Part shown: positions 48,942 through 57,920 of the stretch, one piece after another | Layout of the letters: each line of letters opens with the position of its first letter | How positions within the stretch are numbered: the stretch's first letter is position 1 | DNA from: Mycobacterium sp. | Lineage (GTDB): Bacteria; Actinomycetota; Actinomycetes; Mycobacteriales; Mycobacteriaceae | Length of the DNA stretch: 64,000 nucleotides | Reading direction: 5' to 3' | Assembly: GCA_003987775.1 (NCBI GenBank) | Contig: RXJD01000061.1 | Coordinates: 1 to 64,000 of the forward strand | Program-made: the position numbers and the translations under genes | Notes under the pieces: model-generated | Told to the model about the DNA's origin: nothing | What the model saw: only the letters and a program-made list of their open reading frames with translations | Database searches by the model: none

Positions 48942-49646
48942 GTGACTGGAAAACTGATCGTCTCCGTTTCTGGGATCGGCGAGCAAACGCTGGCTGACGT
49001 GGCCGACTTCTGCGCGCAGATGGATGCCCGTTCGATCCCGGTGTCGCTGCTCGCAGCCCCGCGCCTGGGCAATGACTATCGACTCGACCGCGACCCGCGC
49101 ACCGTGGACTGGCTGAGCGAGCGGCGCGCCCGCGGCGACGCCCTGGTGCTGCACGGCTACAACGAAGCCGCCACCAAGAAGCGTCGTGGGGAATTCGCGA
49201 CGCTGCACGCGCACGAGGCCAACCTGCGCATCAAGGCCGCCGACCGGGTGCTGGAACATCTCGGGCTGCGCACCCGGCTGTTCGCCGCACCGGGCTGGCT
49301 CGTCTCCCCGGGCGTGGTGAAGGCACTGCCGAACAACGGTTTTCGGCTGCTCGCGGACGCCTACGGCATGACCGACCTGGTCCGCAAGGAAACCGTGCGG
49401 GCCCGCGTACTCGGCATCGGCGAAGGGTATCTGGCCGAGCCCTGGTGGTGCCGGATGGTGGTGTTGTCCGCCGACCGGATCGCGCGGCGCGGCGGCGTGG
49501 TCCGCATCGCCGTCGCCGCCCGGCACCTGCGCAAGCCCGGCCCGCGGCAGGCCATGCTGGATGCCGTCGACCTGGCCCTGCTGCAGGAATGCACGCCGAC
49601 CGTGTACAGCTGGCAATCCGGCAAAGCGGTGCTCGACGCCGCTTAA
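48942..49646 (+). CDS. DUF2334 / polysaccharide-deacetylase-like protein (Rv0784-like)
   Basis: 234 residues from GTG (MTGKLIVSVSGIGEQTLADV); a start 15 codons earlier is less likely. The pattern IVSVSGIG...SIPVSLLAAPRLGNDYRLDRDPRTVDWLSERRARGDALVLHGYNE contains the HGY metal-site motif and short TIM-like strands of the deacetylase fold. FAAPGWLVSPGVVKALPNNGFRLLAD fits the later blade. The first metal Asp of true deacetylases is Ser here, so the activity is uncertain. Confidence 0.75.
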   Translation: MTGKLIVSVSGIGEQTLADVADFCAQMDARSIPVSLLAAPRLGNDYRLDRDPRTVDWLSERRARGDALVLHGYNEAATKKRRGEFATLHAHEANLRIKAADRVLEHLGLRTRLFAAPGWLVSPGVVKALPNNGFRLLADAYGMTDLVRKETVRARVLGIGEGYLAEPWWCRMVVLSADRIARRGGVVRIAVAARHLRKPGPRQAMLDAVDLALLQECTPTVYSWQSGKAVLDAA

Positions 49647-49691
49647 CGCTCGACCGATGCCCATCGGTGGCGGGCATTACCCTGTTTCGAC

Positions 49692-51365
49692 ATGAGCGAC
49701 GCGGATTCGGCTTCCGACGACTTCACAGCTGACGCGATCATCGTCGGGGCCGGGCTGGCCGGGCTGGTGGCGGCCTGTGAGCTGGTGGACCGGGGCTTGC
49801 GCGTGCTCATCCTCGACCAGGAGAACAGCGCGAACGTCGGCGGTCAGGCCTACTGGTCCTTCGGCGGCCTGTTCTTCGTCAACAGCCCCGAGCAGCGCCG
49901 GCTCGGAATCCGCGACAGTCACGAACTTGCCCTGCAGGATTGGCTGGGAACCGCGGCCTTCGACCGTCCCGAGGACTACTGGCCCGAGCAGTGGGCGCAC
50001 GCCTACGTCGATTTTGCGGCGGGGGAGAAGCGCAGTTGGCTGCGGGCGCGCGGGCTCAAAATCTTCCCGCTGGTCGGATGGGCCGAGCGTGGCGGTTACG
50101 ACGCGCAGGGGCACGGCAATTCGGTGCCGCGTTTCCACATCACCTGGGGAACCGGGCCCGCGTTGGTGCAGATCTTCGCGCGGCAGCTGCGTGACCGGCC
50201 GAACGTGCGGTTCGTGCACCGCCACCAGGTCGACCGGCTGATCGTGGAGGGCGATGCGGTGACCGGGGTGCGGGGCACCGTCCTGGAACCCTCGGATGAG
50301 CCGCGGGGCATGCCTTCTTCGCGGAAAGCGTTGGGCAAGTTCGAATTTCGCGCCTCGGCGGTAGTGGTGACGAGCGGCGGCATCGGTGGTAACCACGACC
50401 TGGTGCGCAAGAACTGGCCGCGCCGGATGGGCCGCGCCCCCAAGCAGTTGCTCAGCGGTGTACCGGCACACGTCGACGGCAGGATGATCGGTATCGCCCA
50501 GAAGGCCGGAGCGCGGGTGATCAACCCCGACCGGATGTGGCACTACACCGAAGGCATCACCAATTACGACCCGATCTGGCCGCAGCACGGAATCCGGATC
50601 ATCCCCGGCCCCTCGTCGCTGTGGCTGGATGGCGCGGGAAACCGGTTGCCGGTGCCCTTGTTTCCCGGTTTCGACACCTTGGGCACGTTGGAGTACATCG
50701 CGGCCAGCGGCTATGACTACACCTGGTTTGTGTTGAACGCCAGGATCATTGAGAAGGAGTTCGCCCTGTCCGGTCAGGAGCAGAATCCGGACCTGACGGG
50801 GCAGAGCTTGCGCCGGCTGGTGCGCGCCCGGACCCGGTCGGGTCCACCGGGTCCGGTGCAGGCGTTCATCGACCGCGGCGCGGACTTCGTCACCGCCGAG
50901 ACGTTGCCGGAACTGGTGGAGGCGATGAACGGGCTGCCCGACGTGGAGCCCTTGGACTACGAAACCGTGGAGGCCGCGGTCACCTCGCGCGACCGTGAGG
51001 TGGCCAACAAGTTCACCAAGGACGGTCAGATCACCGCAATCCGGGCCGCCCGCGGCTACCTCGGCGACCGGCTGGGCCGAGTGGTGGCGCCGCACCGGCT
51101 CGTTGATCCGAAGGCCGGACCGCTGATTGCCGTCAAGCTGCACATTCTGACTCGAAAGACGTTGGGCGGCATCGAAACCGACCTGGATTCGCGGGTGCTG
51201 AAGTCCGACGGCACCCCGATCACCGGGTTGTACGCCGCGGGTGAGGCCGCTGGTTTCGGTGGCGGCGGGGTGCATGGCTACCGGGCGCTGGAGGGAACTT
51301 TTCTGGGCGGCTGCATCTTCTCCGGGCGCGCGGCCGGCCGTGGTGTCGCCGACGACATCACCTGA
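49692..51365 (+). CDS. FAD-dependent dehydrogenase (Rv0785-like)
   Basis: 557 residues of the fumarate-reductase/3-ketosteroid-dehydrogenase flavoprotein superfamily. The FAD motif AIIVGAGLAGLVAACELVDRGLRVLILDQE is followed by GGQAYWSFGGLFFVN, the conserved isoalloxazine block, and near the C-terminus by GLYAAGEAAGFGGGGVHGYRALEGTFLGGCIFSGRAAG, typical of this group. No signal peptide. Substrate unknown; a delta-dehydrogenase on a cyclic ketone is possible (inference). Confidence 0.88.
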   Translation: MSDADSASDDFTADAIIVGAGLAGLVAACELVDRGLRVLILDQENSANVGGQAYWSFGGLFFVNSPEQRRLGIRDSHELALQDWLGTAAFDRPEDYWPEQWAHAYVDFAAGEKRSWLRARGLKIFPLVGWAERGGYDAQGHGNSVPRFHITWGTGPALVQIFARQLRDRPNVRFVHRHQVDRLIVEGDAVTGVRGTVLEPSDEPRGMPSSRKALGKFEFRASAVVVTSGGIGGNHDLVRKNWPRRMGRAPKQLLSGVPAHVDGRMIGIAQKAGARVINPDRMWHYTEGITNYDPIWPQHGIRIIPGPSSLWLDGAGNRLPVPLFPGFDTLGTLEYIAASGYDYTWFVLNARIIEKEFALSGQEQNPDLTGQSLRRLVRARTRSGPPGPVQAFIDRGADFVTAETLPELVEAMNGLPDVEPLDYETVEAAVTSRDREVANKFTKDGQITAIRAARGYLGDRLGRVVAPHRLVDPKAGPLIAVKLHILTRKTLGGIETDLDSRVLKSDGTPITGLYAAGEAAGFGGGGVHGYRALEGTFLGGCIFSGRAAGRGVADDIT

Positions 51366-51376
51366 CGGGCCGTGGC

Positions 51377-51436
51377 GCGAGCAGACGCCAAATCGCACGC
51401 TCTGGCACCAAATCGTGCGATTTGGCGTCTGCTCGC
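51377..51436. repeat. 22-bp perfect inverted repeat, mycobacterial intergenic palindrome
   Basis: Arms 51377-51398 (beginning GCGAGCAGACGCCAAAT) and 51415-51436 (ending ATTTGGCGTCTGCTCGC) are exact reverse complements around a 16-nt loop. Motifs of this GCGAGCAGACGC type occur in many mycobacterial intergenic regions. Placed between two convergent genes, it should act as a strong transcript-end hairpin for both. Confidence 0.9.
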
Positions 51437-51454
51437 CAGCCGGCACGGCGCGCG

Positions 51455-52093
51455 CTAGAAGGTGACCGCGCTCTCCTCCGGCAACACCTGGAAATCGGTG
51501 GTGGTCATTTCGGTGAGGCGGCCGTAATAGATTCCCCGCGCCTCCGGCGCCACCACACCCTGATGGATAGGTACCGCCCGTTGCGGCGCCACGGCCCGCA
51601 GATAGTCGACGGCCTCCGAGATCTTCATCCACGGAGCGGCGGCCGGCGTGGCCAGCACGTCCACCGGCTCCTCGGGAACGAACAACGCGTCACCGGGATG
51701 CATCAACCGGGCGCGGTGCTCACCATCGCCCACCAGGAACGAAATGTTCTCGATCACAGGGATTTCCGGATGAATGACCGCGTGGCGTCCGCCCACCGCC
51801 CGAATGGTGAGCTGCCCGACTTCGAGTTCGTCGCCGACGTGCACCGCTCGGCAGGGTTCACCGAGTTGCCCGGTGGTCTGCGGGTCGGCATACAGCACCG
51901 CCTCCGGGTTTCCCTCGAGCAGCGCGGGTAGCCGCGTCACGTCGATGTGGTCGGGGTGTTGGTGCGTGATCAGAATTGCCGACAGCCCGGTAATTCCCTC
52001 GAAGCCGTGGGCGAAAGTCCCGGGATCGAAAAGGATCCTGGTCTGACCGAACTCGGCGAGTAAACAGGAATGTCCGAAATGCGTCAGTTGCAT
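51455..52093 (-). CDS. Metallo-beta-lactamase-fold hydrolase, UlaG-like (Rv0786c-like)
   Basis: 212 residues from the ATG at 52093; the longer frame continues antisense through the next gene and is rejected. LTHFGHSCLLAEF is the first strand, THQHPDHID the HxHxDH metal motif, GGRHAVIHPE and LMHPGDALFVPEE supply the later His and Asp ligands, and VPIHQG the last. This is the UlaG/RomA-like single-domain type. Substrate unknown. Divergent from the next gene by 18 bp. Confidence 0.9.
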   Translation of the reverse strand: MQLTHFGHSCLLAEFGQTRILFDPGTFAHGFEGITGLSAILITHQHPDHIDVTRLPALLEGNPEAVLYADPQTTGQLGEPCRAVHVGDELEVGQLTIRAVGGRHAVIHPEIPVIENISFLVGDGEHRARLMHPGDALFVPEEPVDVLATPAAAPWMKISEAVDYLRAVAPQRAVPIHQGVVAPEARGIYYGRLTEMTTTDFQVLPEESAVTF

Positions 52094-52111
52094 GTCTACG
52101 ATTGTGCCTTG

Positions 52112-52801
52112 ATGCGGGCCGTGCAGCTGAGAGTGTTTCTGGCGACGATGATGGTCGCGGGTAGCTTCGCGATCGCGCTCGTCGCCGCAGCTCCCGGGCT
52201 GGCCGAACCGGAAACCTGCCCGCCGGTGTGCGATCAGATCCCGGGCGCCGCGTGGATCGCCCCGCGGTCGATACCCCTGCATTCGGTGTACAACTGGCCG
52301 GCGCCGGCGGGCATCAGCACCGCGCTGACGGGCGGCGCAACTCCCCGGTTCAAGTTCGAGCAGGTGTGCAACACCATGACGTTCCCGCAGGACAGCCGCA
52401 ACTCGGCGGTGGCGGCACGGGCGTTGGTGGCCCACCCGGACGGGCAGTGGCAGCTGCAGGCCCAGATCGTGCACTGGCGAGGGGATACCGCCCGCGGCGG
52501 CGCACTTGCCGCCTCGGTGTTCGGCACCGCCGTCGCCGCCCTGCGGGGATGCCAGCTGGGCGCCCCCGCGCAGTCCCCCTCGGTCACCGACGACGAACCG
52601 ACCCGGATGGCGGCCGTGATCAGCGGCCCGATCGTGGTGCACACCTACCTCGTCGCGCATGTGGCGAGCAGCACGATCAGCGAACTCACGCTGTGGGCCG
52701 CCGCGCCCCCGGAGATTTCGTGGCCGGCGCTCAGCGATACCGACGTCCTGGACGCGCTGATCGCCCCACTGTGCGAGGCCTACATAGCCTCGTGCCCTTA
52801 G
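52112..52801 (+). CDS. Exported protein of unknown function
   Basis: 229 residues from the ATG at 52112 (MRAVQLRVFLATMMVAG); an earlier ATG at 52070 would overlap the divergent MBL gene. A signal peptide QLRVFLATMMVAGSFAIALVAAAPGLA is followed by a mature part with about five Cys (CPPVCDQIP near the start, CNTM, GCQLG, CEAYIASCP at the end) and no catalytic motif I recognise. It is probably secreted or lipid-envelope associated. The LLM gene follows after 20 nt. Confidence 0.72.
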   Translation: MRAVQLRVFLATMMVAGSFAIALVAAAPGLAEPETCPPVCDQIPGAAWIAPRSIPLHSVYNWPAPAGISTALTGGATPRFKFEQVCNTMTFPQDSRNSAVAARALVAHPDGQWQLQAQIVHWRGDTARGGALAASVFGTAVAALRGCQLGAPAQSPSVTDDEPTRMAAVISGPIVVHTYLVAHVASSTISELTLWAAAPPEISWPALSDTDVLDALIAPLCEAYIASCP

Positions 52802-52821
52802 TCGAAAAGCACGGGGAGACA

Positions 52822-53571
52822 ATGAGACTCGACGTCCTCTACAGCGCCGCCAACCACCCCTGGCCGCAGCTCCGTGACCACGTGTTGCGGGCTGAAGCCG
52901 ACGGTTTCGGCCGAGCATGGGTTTTCGATCACCTGTCCGGGGCGATGCTATCCGGTACGCGGATGCTGGAGTGCTTCACGCTGGCCGGCGCGCTGGCCGC
53001 CGCCACGTCCACCATCGGCATCGGCACCTTGGTGGTCAACGCGGCCAACCGGCCGCCCGGGGTGGCGGTCGCGGCGGCCGCGTCGGTGCAGGAGATCAGC
53101 GGCGGGCGCTTCGTGTTCGGCCTCGGCGCCGGCGCGGCACCGGGCAGCTCCTGGTCCCGCGAACACGATCTGCTGAACATCCCGCTTCGTGACTCGCTAC
53201 GGGAGCGTCATCGGCACCTGATTCACGTTCTGGACCTCTGCGACGCGCAGTGGGACCCGGAGCGAGCGGACCATTGGGCGGGTTTCCCGCTTCCCTCACC
53301 CCGGCCGCCGACACTGCTCGGCGTCAACAGCCTGGGGCTGGCCAGGATCGCCGGGACGCGCTGCGACGCCATGAACATTGCGCTGAACCACCCCCGGATC
53401 AGTGAGTTCGTCGCCGCGGCCCGTGCCGCGCGTGCCGCGTCTGAACTGGCCGGACGCCCTTTCGAGGTCAACGCGTGGACCGCCCTGAACGACGCCGCCC
53501 TGGACCCGGGCGGGGACGCGCAGCGTCGCATCGCCGAGCTGGGCGGCGACGGATTGGTTCTGGTCGCCTAG
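52822..53571 (+). CDS. LLM-class (F420-type) oxidoreductase, short form
   Basis: 249 residues from the ATG at 52822, with GGGGAGAC upstream. Luciferase-like TIM barrel: RLDVLYSAANHPWPQLRDHVLRAEADGFGRAWVFDHLSG at the N-terminus, then TIGIGTLVVNAANRPPGVAVAAAASVQEISGGRFVFGLGAG, the typical sixth-strand block. At 249 residues it is shorter than the usual 280-350. The cofactor is probably F420 (family knowledge). It precedes purS by 55 bp. Confidence 0.87.
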   Translation: MRLDVLYSAANHPWPQLRDHVLRAEADGFGRAWVFDHLSGAMLSGTRMLECFTLAGALAAATSTIGIGTLVVNAANRPPGVAVAAAASVQEISGGRFVFGLGAGAAPGSSWSREHDLLNIPLRDSLRERHRHLIHVLDLCDAQWDPERADHWAGFPLPSPRPPTLLGVNSLGLARIAGTRCDAMNIALNHPRISEFVAAARAARAASELAGRPFEVNAWTALNDAALDPGGDAQRRIAELGGDGLVLVA

Positions 53572-53626
53572 TCGCTGCCGGGGTCGGTAGAGTTGGCGCG
53601 GTCCGTCATAGCTGAGGAGGAACGCA

Positions 53627-53866
53627 GTGGCCCGCGTGGTCGTGCATGTGATGCCCAAAGCCGAGATCCTTGACCCGCAGGGCCAGGCGATTGTCGGCGC
53701 CCTGGGGCGGCTGGGCCATCCCGGAATCTCAGATGTCCGTCAGGGCAAGAGATTTGAGTTGGAGGTCGACGACACGGTTGACGATGCCCAGCTCGCCGAG
53801 ATCGCGGAATCGTTGCTGGCGAACACCGTGATCGAGGACTGGACCATCAGCCGGGACCCGCAGTGA
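53627..53866 (+). CDS. purS: FGAM synthase subunit PurS
   Basis: 79 residues from GTG with GAGGAGGAACGC upstream. [27 protein letters not shown] and [13 protein letters not shown] are the PurS signature. It bridges PurL and PurQ in formylglycinamidine ribonucleotide synthase. Its stop overlaps purQ by 4 nt. purL is not in the window. Confidence 0.97.
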   Translation: MARVVVHVMPKAEILDPQGQAIVGALGRLGHPGISDVRQGKRFELEVDDTVDDAQLAEIAESLLANTVIEDWTISRDPQ

Positions 53867-54537
53867 CAGCACGGATCGGCGTCATCACCTTCCCGGGCAC
53901 CCTCGACGACGTCGATGCCGCACGCGCGGCACGCATGGTGGGCGCCGAAGCGGTCAGCCTGTGGCACGCCGACGCCGACCTCAAGGGCGTGGATGCGGTG
54001 GTGGTCCCGGGGGGCTTCTCCTACGGTGACTACCTGCGGGCAGGCGCGATCGCCAGGTTCGCCCCGGTCATGGGTGAAGTGGTTGCGGCGGCCGGCCGGG
54101 GCATGCCGGTGCTGGGCATCTGCAACGGCTTTCAGGTGCTCTGCGAGGCCGGTCTGCTGCCTGGCGCCCTGACCCGCAATATCGGGCTGCATTTCATCTG
54201 CCGCGACGTGTGGCTGCGGGTCACCTCGACATCGACGGCCTGGACCTCGCGCTTCGAGTCCGATGCCGACCTGCTGATCCCGCTGAAGTCGGGCGAAGGC
54301 CGCTACGTGGCGCCCAAGGAGGTGCTCGAACAGCTCGAAGGCGAGGGCCGGGTGGTGTTCCGCTACCGCGACAACATCAACGGCTCACAGCACGACATCG
54401 CCGGCGTCAGTTCCGCCAACGGACGCGTTGTGGGCTTGATGCCGCACCCCGAGCATGCCATCGAGGCATTGACCGGCCCTTCCGACGACGGGCTGGGCCT
54501 GTTCTATTCCGCGCTGGACGCGGTCCTGGCGGTCTGA
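53863..54537 (+). CDS. purQ: FGAM synthase glutaminase PurQ
   Basis: A 224-residue class I glutamine amidotransferase. [21 protein letters not shown] begins the fold, [18 protein letters not shown] is the oxyanion block, nucleophile Cys is in [15 protein letters not shown], and His-x-Glu in [11 protein letters not shown] completes the triad. It delivers ammonia to PurL through the PurS complex. Rv0788 counterpart. Confidence 0.98.
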   Translation: MTARIGVITFPGTLDDVDAARAARMVGAEAVSLWHADADLKGVDAVVVPGGFSYGDYLRAGAIARFAPVMGEVVAAAGRGMPVLGICNGFQVLCEAGLLPGALTRNIGLHFICRDVWLRVTSTSTAWTSRFESDADLLIPLKSGEGRYVAPKEVLEQLEGEGRVVFRYRDNINGSQHDIAGVSSANGRVVGLMPHPEHAIEALTGPSDDGLGLFYSALDAVLAV

Positions 54538-54621
54538 GCCGTAGGGCCGACGTAAGGCGCTGGCGCACTGCGTAGTTCGCCGAACGTCCGGTCGTCCGTC
54601 AGCGCCGGCCCGCCGCCCGGA

Positions 54622-55089
54622 TCAGCTCGCGTCAAGCAGCAACGGTGGCGACAGTTCGGCGGCCGGCGTCAGGCGGCTGAACAGGTCGATGGCGGCGGCG
54701 GTGGCGCGGTCGGCGAAAGCCGCGAGATCGTCGAAGCGGACCCGGTCGCCGATCCAGCGGGACTGCTCGGCCATGACCCCGATGCGTTGCGGGTCGGACG
54801 AGCCATGCACGATCGCCGTGACGTCGCGATGCTGCTCGTTCCACGCGGTGGCCAGCGCCGTCAATCGGGCCTGTTCAGAGGCCGGAAAGAAGCATGCCGG
54901 GGTGATGCGGATCGTGAACACGTCGGGGTGCATGGGGGGAATCTCGAGGTGGACGTGCAGGCGGTGGGCGGTGTTGAGGACGAAGAAGAACTCGCCGTCG
55001 TGCCGGCCGCGAAAGTATCGCCGCGCCCTGGTGCACAGGTAGCGTTCGATCAGATTTGTGCTCAACGGTTCGCCCACGCGCTCAGACAT
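54622..55089 (-). CDS. YbjN-like small protein
   Basis: 155 residues. NLIERYLCTRARRYFRGRHDGEFFFVLNTAHRLHVHLEI and FTIRITPACFFPASEQARLTALATAWNEQHRD match the YbjN/type III-chaperone-like domain of actinobacteria, and the C-terminal helix is DDLAAFADRATAAAIDLFSRL. The function is unknown; the family is linked to stress responses in other bacteria. The position corresponds roughly to Rv0789c. Converges on purQ. Confidence 0.7.
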   Translation of the reverse strand: MSERVGEPLSTNLIERYLCTRARRYFRGRHDGEFFFVLNTAHRLHVHLEIPPMHPDVFTIRITPACFFPASEQARLTALATAWNEQHRDVTAIVHGSSDPQRIGVMAEQSRWIGDRVRFDDLAAFADRATAAAIDLFSRLTPAAELSPPLLLDAS

Positions 55090-55173
55090 AAGGCCATGCT
55101 CCGGTACGTGCGTGAGCGGACCCTTGAGCCAGGGCCAGGGATTGCAAAGAATCAGTTGAGAATTTGCTGAGCG

Positions 55174-56175
55174 TCAGGCCCCGCCGAACGATGGAATGAT
55201 CTCGCGTCCAACGATATCGAGGTACTCCGACCGGGCGAGGTGAGGAATCGTGAACAGGAACTGGTCGACACCGCAACGCTGGTACTCCCGGATCCGCTCC
55301 ACGCAGCGCGCGGGTGATCCGACGATCAACCCCGGCTCAGGGATGGACGCGAACTCGGCGCGGATCGCGGCCTCCTGATCAGCGGAGTCGGTGGGTGCGA
55401 GCAGGACCGTGACCGACAGCCGCAGCGACTCCGGATCGCGGCCGGCCGACTCGCACGCGCGGTTGAGGAAGTCGCGACGCTGCGTGACCTGCTGCGGCGA
55501 CCACCAGCGCACGTTGAGCCCCTGGGCGGACCTGGCGGCGATCCGTTGCACCCGGTCGCCTTCGCCGCCGATCCACAACGGCGGGTGTGGCCGCTGCACC
55601 GGTGGCGGATCACAGATCGCGCCGTCCAGGGTGTAGAACTCGCCCCGGTAGGTGGGGTTCGGCTCGGTCCAGACCGCCTTCATCACCTCCAGCGACTCGG
55701 CCAGCGCAGAAACCCGTTCGCGAATCGGAGGGAAAGGAATCCCGTAGGCGTCGAACTCGCGTTGGAACCAGCCGGCTCCCATTCCCAGATCGAGGCGTCC
55801 CTCCGAGATGACATCGAGCGTGGCGGCCATCTTCGCCAGCACCGAGGGGTGGCGGTAGGAATTGCACAGCACGCTGGTGCCCAGGCGCAGCCGGGTGGTG
55901 TCCCGTGCCAGCGCGCTGAGCGCCGTCCAGCACTCCAGCAAGGGAAGCGAGGAGGGCGGCGCAGCGGAGCCGGTTCCGCCTGATTCGGCGGCGATGCCGG
56001 CGTCTTTGACGTAGTCGTCGGGGCTGATTGTCAGGAAGTGGTCGCACAGCCACACCGAGTCGAAGCCGTACTGCTCCGCCTTCTGTGAGACGGCGACCAT
56101 GTCGCGATACGCGCTCACCGCCAGGCCGTTGACGGTGAGTGCCAGGATGAGGCCGAATCGGGCATCGGAATTCAT
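55174..56175 (-). CDS. LLM-class F420-dependent oxidoreductase (Rv0791c-like)
   Basis: 333 residues. FGLILALTVNGLAVSAYRDMVAVSQKAEQYGFDSVWLCDHFL is the luciferase-like N-terminus, LRLGTSVLCNSYRHPSVLAKMAATLDVISEGRLDLGMGAGWFQREFDAYGI the central block and PLWIGGEGDRVQRIAARSAQGLNVRW the phosphate/F420-binding part. It ends with the LLM C-terminal helix. It starts 3 nt after the GntR gene, so it should be under GntR control. Substrate unknown. Confidence 0.92.
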   Translation of the reverse strand: MNSDARFGLILALTVNGLAVSAYRDMVAVSQKAEQYGFDSVWLCDHFLTISPDDYVKDAGIAAESGGTGSAAPPSSLPLLECWTALSALARDTTRLRLGTSVLCNSYRHPSVLAKMAATLDVISEGRLDLGMGAGWFQREFDAYGIPFPPIRERVSALAESLEVMKAVWTEPNPTYRGEFYTLDGAICDPPPVQRPHPPLWIGGEGDRVQRIAARSAQGLNVRWWSPQQVTQRRDFLNRACESAGRDPESLRLSVTVLLAPTDSADQEAAIRAEFASIPEPGLIVGSPARCVERIREYQRCGVDQFLFTIPHLARSEYLDIVGREIIPSFGGA

Positions 56176-56178
56176 TGT

Positions 56179-56988
56179 CTATGAACCACTTTCAGTGAGT
56201 CCGACGCCCGGCCCGGCGACGGTGCGGGGCAGTGTGACGGAGAACTTGTATCGCTCCGGCCGGTGGTGGAACACCACCACCTCGAGAGGTTTGTCGTCGT
56301 CGGTGTAGCTGATCCGCTCGACGATCAACACCGGTGCACCGGCGGTGAGACCGAGGTCGCCGGCGACGTCGGGGGTAGCGCTGTCCGCACGAATTTCGTA
56401 GGTGGCCCGCCCGATCCGCACGCCCATGCCCTGTTCCCACATGGTGTAGGTGGTTGCGGTGGCCGGCGTGCCTGTGAGCAGAGGCTCGACGGCCGGACCC
56501 AATCCCGCCGGGAGGTATGCGGTGACGAGGGCGAGCGGTTCCTCTCCGGCGCGGAAGCGCCGACGTATGCACAGCACGTCGGAGATGCCCAGAACCCTGG
56601 AAATGTGTTGTGGTGCGGTGGTTGTCTCGTGTGACAGCACATCCACCTCGGGTGTGATGCCGGATTCCAGCAGCACCTCGGTGATGGTGCGGACGCCGGA
56701 GGTGAGTTCCTGCCTGACGGGTTCGGCAACGAAGGTGCCCAGGCCCTGCCGCCGCACCAGCCACCCCTGGCTTTCGAGCATGCCGACCGCCGCCCGCACC
56801 GTCACCCGGCTCAACCCGGTTCGGTCCATCAACGCCTTCTCGCTGGGCAGTCGTCCGCCCTCCGGTAGGCCTTGAGCGACGATCTGTGCCTTCAGTGCTT
56901 CGGCGAGCTGAGTAGTAGCCGGCACGCTGCCCCGCGATATCCGCAGTTCAGCGGCATCCAAGTCGAGCTCGGGGACGGCAGAGGTCAT
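56179..56988 (-). CDS. GntR/HutC-family regulator (Rv0792c-like)
   Basis: 269 residues. The winged HTH (20-90) reads QLAEALKAQIVAQGLPEGGRLPSEKALMDRTGLSRVTVRAAVGMLESQGWLVRRQGLGTFV; the C-terminal UTRA ligand domain includes DVLCIRRRFRAGEEPLALVTAYLP and LEVVVFHHRPERYKFSVTLPR, typical of HutC. A 9+6+9 dyad overlaps its ATG. It forms an operon with the LLM gene and is divergent from the VOC gene. Confidence 0.94.
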   Translation of the reverse strand: MTSAVPELDLDAAELRISRGSVPATTQLAEALKAQIVAQGLPEGGRLPSEKALMDRTGLSRVTVRAAVGMLESQGWLVRRQGLGTFVAEPVRQELTSGVRTITEVLLESGITPEVDVLSHETTTAPQHISRVLGISDVLCIRRRFRAGEEPLALVTAYLPAGLGPAVEPLLTGTPATATTYTMWEQGMGVRIGRATYEIRADSATPDVAGDLGLTAGAPVLIVERISYTDDDKPLEVVVFHHRPERYKFSVTLPRTVAGPGVGLTESGS

Positions 56989-57010
56989 AGGACGTATTAA
57001 AACGTCCTAT
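56987..57010. promoter_or_regulatory. GntR operator candidate over its own start
   Basis: ATAGGACGT-ATTAAA-ACGTCCTAT, a perfect 9-bp inverted repeat with a 6-bp AT-rich spacer. It overlaps the first bases of the GntR start codon and ends 31 bp before the VOC start. Binding would block both directions. Confidence 0.75.
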
Positions 57011-57041
57011 ACCGGTCCGCGTCAAGTGGTGTAATGGCAGA

Positions 57042-57440
57042 GTGGGTCTGACCGTCGAACGCTTCGACCATGTGGTGATCAACTGCCGCGACGTCGACGC
57101 CACTGCGGACTGGTACGAGCGGGTATTGGGCATGACGCGCGAGACGTTCGGGGAGTCCAACAGAACCGCGCTGCGTTTCGGGGAGCAGAAGATCAACCTG
57201 CGCCCGATTGGCGCGCTCGCCGATGACCCGGAGTGGGCCACCGGTTCGGTCGAAGCGGCCGGGTCCGAGGACCTGTGCCTGATCACCCGGGCGACCCCGG
57301 GCGAGGTGCGCGCGCACCTGATGGCGTGCGGGGTCGAGATCGTCGCCGGACCGGTGACGCGAACGGGCGCGCTGGGCCCGATGACATCCCACTACTGCCG
57401 CGACCTCGACGGCAATCTGATCGAGATCGCCGTCTACTGA
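57042..57440 (+). CDS. VOC/glyoxalase-fold protein
   Basis: 132 residues from GTG. RFDHVVINCRDVDATADWYERVLGM is the first beta-alpha-beta-beta-beta module with a metal-binding His, and HYCRDLDGNLIEIAVY the C-terminal Asp-x-GN-x-IE motif. The group includes virulence-type glyoxalases and fosfomycin-resistance-like proteins. It does not resemble Rv0793. Divergent from gntR under the same dyad; converges on the cupin gene (7 nt gap). Confidence 0.87.
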   Translation: MGLTVERFDHVVINCRDVDATADWYERVLGMTRETFGESNRTALRFGEQKINLRPIGALADDPEWATGSVEAAGSEDLCLITRATPGEVRAHLMACGVEIVAGPVTRTGALGPMTSHYCRDLDGNLIEIAVY

Positions 57441-57447
57441 TCGTCTT

Positions 57448-57894
57448 TCAGAGCGGATACAGCTCCGGCAGGTTCACCACGATCGCCTCCTGGCTGTTGC
57501 GGGCGATGACCACCTCGGCGGGCGTCGTCGGATCCGGATTCTCCTCACGGTGGGGCACGAACGGCGGGACGAAGATGTAGTCACCGGGTTCGGTCTTGAT
57601 CCGCACCTCTTGCACGCCGTCATGAAAGACGAATTCCGGGTTGCCACTGCGCACATAGATCGCCGTCTCGGAGTCCCCGTGATGATGATTGCCCGATGCC
57701 GTATCAGGCTCGATGTATGTCTCACCCATCCACAGTTGCTGCGCGCCGACGGACTTGCCGCTGATCGCGGCGAACCGTTGCAGCCCCTCGGTCTGGGCGG
57801 TGCCGGAGTCCAGTTCGGACGCCCGGATGTGATGAACGCGCGTGCGGCGCACATCGACGTCGTTCGCGTCGAAGTCTGGGTGAAATCCGTCCAT
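57448..57894 (-). CDS. Cupin-domain protein
   Basis: 148 residues, one cupin barrel: metal motif ASGNHHHGDSETAIYVRSG (His cluster and Glu), second motif PGDYIFVPPFVPHREENP with the last His. The protein is likely a small dioxygenase, isomerase or binding protein. It is the last gene of the leftward operon QOR-HAD-LpdB-cupin, 26 nt after lpdB. Confidence 0.85.
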   Translation of the reverse strand: MDGFHPDFDANDVDVRRTRVHHIRASELDSGTAQTEGLQRFAAISGKSVGAQQLWMGETYIEPDTASGNHHHGDSETAIYVRSGNPEFVFHDGVQEVRIKTEPGDYIFVPPFVPHREENPDPTTPAEVVIARNSQEAIVVNLPELYPL

Positions 57895-57920
57895 CAGTGC
57901 TCCTTTCCGGCAGCCACGGT

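Noticed and set aside
54556..54606. GGCGCTG/CAGCGCC stem after purQ as a terminator
   Set aside because: Short arms with a 37-nt loop and no tract. A terminator is expected here, but this structure is weak evidence.
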